Assembly (NCBI GenBank): GCA_900772685.1
Contig: CAAGRP010000006.1
Coordinates: forward strand, 1-7,226
Reading direction: 5' to 3'
Source of the DNA: Lachnospiraceae bacterium
GTDB taxonomy: Bacteria; Bacillota; Clostridia; Lachnospirales; Lachnospiraceae
Length of the DNA: 7,226 bases
Part shown: positions 5,675-7,226 of the stretch, piece by piece
Layout of the letters: every line of letters starts with the position of its first letter
Position numbering within the stretch: the first letter of the stretch is position 1
The notes under the pieces: model-generated
Database searches by the model: none
The model's input: the letters and a program-made list of their open reading frames with translations, nothing else
Told to the model about the DNA's origin: nothing
Program-made: the position numbers and the translations under genes

Positions 5675-6775
5675 TTAAATATCATCGGGAAGCCAAGTTT
5701 CGTTTTCCGTTATATTTCTTATAAATATCCTGCCGGCATCCTCATCGTACTTGGCCTGGTGATATTTGAATATCATTTTATCATCATCGGCTTTTCCAAT
5801 TATCTCGATCTTGCCCTTAGGATGTGACATGCAGTATTTCAGACATTTACCCTGTCCGTTCTGCATTGCTTTAGCTTCTTCCACAATTTCATATCCCACA
5901 GATAAAGGAACCTGAAACGAATGCATTACCCCTGTCACCGGACGGCATTGGAATATATAGTACGGGACTACGCCGCTTGCCGTAAGACCTTTTAAAAGCT
6001 CCCCGAGGATCTTCGGATCGTCGTTTACTCCCTTAAGGAGTACTGTCTGGTTTTTTATGATGAGGCCGCACTTAAGAAGTGCCCTTAGCGCCTCTTTTGC
6101 TGTTTTGGTGAGCTCTCTGGGATGATTAAACTGTGTTACAAGATAAAGCTGCTTTCTTCTGCATAATGAATCAAATGCCGAAAGGAGCTCCACGTCCTCA
6201 AGTATCCTCATAGGCAGTACAACAGGCATCCTGGTCGCAATACGTATAAGATCCAGATGCTCCATGTCAACAAAAGCTTCAATATAACGCGAGATAGTCC
6301 GTGTAGGAAGCATCAGAGCATCTCCGCCGCTTAATATAACGTTTGATATCTCTTTATGATCTCTTATATAATCAACTACATTGCCGAAATGATGGGCTAT
6401 CTCATCATCAGACTGTCCGACAAGTCTTTTTCTAAAGCAATGTCTGCAATATGTGGCACACCGATTTGTGGTTAGTATCAATGCAGTCTCATGGTATTTG
6501 TGCTGTATGCCTTCATACACGGTATTTCCCGCTTCACCGCTGGTATCAAAGGTTCCGCCCCTGTCTGTTTCGGACACGGCCGGAATGCACATCTTTCTGA
6601 TAGGATCATGCGGATCCTCCCAGTTTATCAGTTTCAGATAATAAGGTGTTACAGACATCGGAAAATGCTTGCAAAGCTCCTGCAGCTGCGAAACTTCTTT
6701 TTCGCTTATTTCGAGCTTTGACCGGAGGTTTTCAATGTCTGTGATGTTCTTTCTAAGTAACTGGCTCCAAGGCAT
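5675..6775 (-). CDS. KamA-family radical SAM protein (lysine 2,3-aminomutase-like, substrate unclear)
   Basis: 366-residue cytosolic radical SAM enzyme. Seen: TTNRCATYCRHCFRKR with the cluster motif Cys106-x3-Cys110-x2-Cys113, GQSDDE, the SAM-binding LSGGDAL (148-154), IRIATRMPVVLPMRI, TQFNHPRE, NQTVLLKGVND and PYYIFQCRPVTG. All align with lysine 2,3-aminomutase (KamA). Lys322 in HPKGKIEI aligns with the PLP-binding lysine of KamA, so PLP use is possible. In KamA two aspartates (293 and 330 in the clostridial enzyme, from memory) hold the lysine side chain; the matching places here are Arg278 (FQCRP) and about Cys315. Lysine is therefore unlikely to be the substrate. It is shorter than KamA (~416) and nearer EpmB in length, but the same substitution argues against both roles. 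An AGGAGG site lies 8 nt before ATG 6775; an overlapping ATG at 6780 is out of frame and too near the site. Family is sure; reaction unknown. Confidence 0.92.
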   Translation of the reverse strand: MPWSQLLRKNITDIENLRSKLEISEKEVSQLQELCKHFPMSVTPYYLKLINWEDPHDPIRKMCIPAVSETDRGGTFDTSGEAGNTVYEGIQHKYHETALILTTNRCATYCRHCFRKRLVGQSDDEIAHHFGNVVDYIRDHKEISNVILSGGDALMLPTRTISRYIEAFVDMEHLDLIRIATRMPVVLPMRILEDVELLSAFDSLCRRKQLYLVTQFNHPRELTKTAKEALRALLKCGLIIKNQTVLLKGVNDDPKILGELLKGLTASGVVPYYIFQCRPVTGVMHSFQVPLSVGYEIVEEAKAMQNGQGKCLKYCMSHPKGKIEIIGKADDDKMIFKYHQAKYDEDAGRIFIRNITENETWLPDDI

Positions 6776-6809
6776 TTCATCACCCTCCTATGCTATGCAG
6801 GTAATCTCT

Positions 6810-6836
6810 ATTATGACTATATAATGTTGGGTTCAA
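6810..6836 (-). promoter_or_regulatory. Weak candidate promoter of the KamA-like gene, overlapping a palindrome
   Basis: On the minus strand TTGAAC (6836-6831) and CATAAT (6815-6810) are 15 bp apart, upstream of the AGGAGG site of the KamA-like gene. The spacing is short and each box has mismatches. The -35 would lie within the near-perfect palindrome 6826-6853, which would then be placed as an operator. Suggestive only. Confidence 0.25.
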
Positions 6837-6853
6837 AAGCTTTTGACCCCAAC
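6826..6853. repeat. 28-bp near-perfect palindrome upstream of the KamA-like gene
   Basis: Two 14-bp arms meet at 6839/6840 with 13 of 14 positions complementary. The core is CAAAAGCTTTTG (6834-6845), flanked by TTGGG and CCCAA; the one mismatch is T6832 against C6847. It lies 50-78 bp before the start codon. With no loop, it looks more like a dimeric-protein operator or the end of a repeat element than a terminator. Confidence 0.7.
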
Positions 6854-6899
6854 CGATACCGGATTGCTTTGAACTTCTGACCTTTTGACCCTGGTATCG
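6840..6899. repeat. Clustered TTTTGACCC direct repeats and a CGATACC/GGTATCG inverted repeat
   Basis: CTTTTGACCCC (6840-6850) recurs as CTTTTGACCCT (6882-6892), with related CTTTGAACTTC (6867-6877) and CTTCTGACC (6874-6882) between. CGATACC (6854-6860) is the reverse complement of GGTATCG (6893-6899), enclosing the inner copies. Together with the adjacent palindrome this forms about 75 bp of nested repeats. It resembles a dispersed intergenic repeat or an array of binding sites. Identity unknown. Confidence 0.55.
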
Positions 6900-6946
6900 A
6901 TCATATTATTCTATCACATTATCCTGATCTGACCAACAAAAAAACA

Positions 6947-6984
6947 AACCCTCACAAACAGTGTCTCCACTATCTGTGAGGGTT
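6947..6984 (-). terminator. Rho-independent terminator for a minus-strand transcript from the right
   Basis: AACCCTCACA (6947-6956) pairs perfectly with TGTGAGGGTT (6975-6984). Inside, AGTG (6960-6963) pairs with CACT (6968-6971) around a TCTC loop. Reading on the minus strand the stem is followed by TGTTTTTTTG, a strong T-tract. On the plus strand the following sequence (ATATGTCTTTT) is weaker, so limited bidirectional action is possible. It insulates the KamA-like gene from transcription entering from the right. Confidence 0.82.
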
Positions 6985-7030
6985 ATATGTCTTTTCGGTA
7001 TTTTATAATTTATCGGATTATGCTTTCATC

Positions 7031-7105
7031 TGTTTTGCGACTTTTAGATTACATTCCAGCCTGATTTGCGAACTTCAGAATTACATTCCTGCCTGTATTG
7101 CTACC
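7031..7105. repeat. Tandem direct repeat, about 32 bp, two copies plus a partial third
   Basis: Copy 1 (7031-7061) and copy 2 (7062-7093) share TTTGCGA, ACTT, ATTACATTCC and GCCTG in order, differing by one indel and a few substitutions. A partial third copy (TGTATTGCTACC, 7094-7105) follows. No coding frame explains it. Short repeated blocks containing GGAATGTAAT on the minus strand resemble the multiple end repeats of some IS21-type insertion sequences, but no transposase is visible and this is only a possibility. Confidence 0.6.
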
Positions 7106-7226
7106 TATATATAATATAGCTATGTATTTATCAGTATTTTCAAGAAATTGGTCTTTCCGGCTAATTAACGATTTCCTGTGTAAAACCTTTTTTATCCTTC
7201 ATTTTACTATTCATACGCTATTTCCC
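7106..7226. other. A/T-rich stretch at the right edge with no convincing gene
   Basis: No supported gene is seen here. On the minus strand all three frames meet a stop within about 18 nt of the window edge, so a gene entering from the right could end there; the terminator at 6947-6984 suggests such a transcript exists. The only ATG-started frame noted is a 17-codon one (7161-7214, minus) without a good ribosome site. From 6776 rightwards the window holds repeats and a terminator but no gene. Confidence 0.5.

Noticed and set aside
7161..7214. 17-codon minus-strand frame beginning MNSKMKDKKG
   Set aside because: No good ribosome site, very short, and no recognised family.
1..7226. CRISPR array, tRNA or rRNA genes
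   Set aside because: No regularly spaced identical repeats and no tRNA- or rRNA-like sequence were seen on either strand.

Overview
The window looks like chromosomal DNA of an anaerobic Firmicute in class Clostridia, most likely a Lachnospiraceae relative of the Butyrivibrio/Roseburia type. This rests on moderate-to-low GC, AGGAGG-type ribosome binding sites, a lipoprotein signal followed by a long Ser-rich linker, a PepV/Sapep-type M20 protein, and a small DUF6472-like protein, a family I associate with Clostridia. The taxonomic call is inference from gene style; no rRNA or marker gene is present.

Left half, minus strand (2880 to 1): a branched-chain-amino-acid-type ABC import operon. It reads substrate-binding lipoprotein (2880-1579), then a uroporphyrinogen-decarboxylase-superfamily protein of the MtaA/MtbA methyltransferase type (1547-492), then a GC-rich hairpin (453-477), then the first 139 codons of a LivH permease that runs off the left edge. 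The methyltransferase-like gene sits where a pure transporter operon would have none, suggesting that the imported solute is a methylated compound or feeds methyl transfer.

Centre, plus strand (3097 to 5411): divergent from that operon are an M20-family protein with PepV/Sapep architecture and, 68 bp behind it, an AraC-family regulator. The M20 protein keeps most metal and substrate residues, but the paired catalytic glutamates are Lys-Lys (residues 153-154), so it is probably not an ordinary dipeptidase. The layout suggests AraC control of the divergent transport/methyl-transfer operon and the M20 gene.

Right half, minus strand (6775 to 5413): a KamA-family radical SAM protein lacking the lysine-recognising aspartates of true lysine 2,3-aminomutase, followed by a 57-codon four-cysteine DUF6472-like gene that ends one base from the AraC stop codon. 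A perfect 11-bp inverted repeat lies inside the small gene. From 6776 to the right edge there is no convincing gene. That stretch holds a near-perfect 28-bp palindrome with further TTTTGACCC repeats, a strong minus-strand terminator hairpin, and a two-copy direct repeat of about 32 bp.
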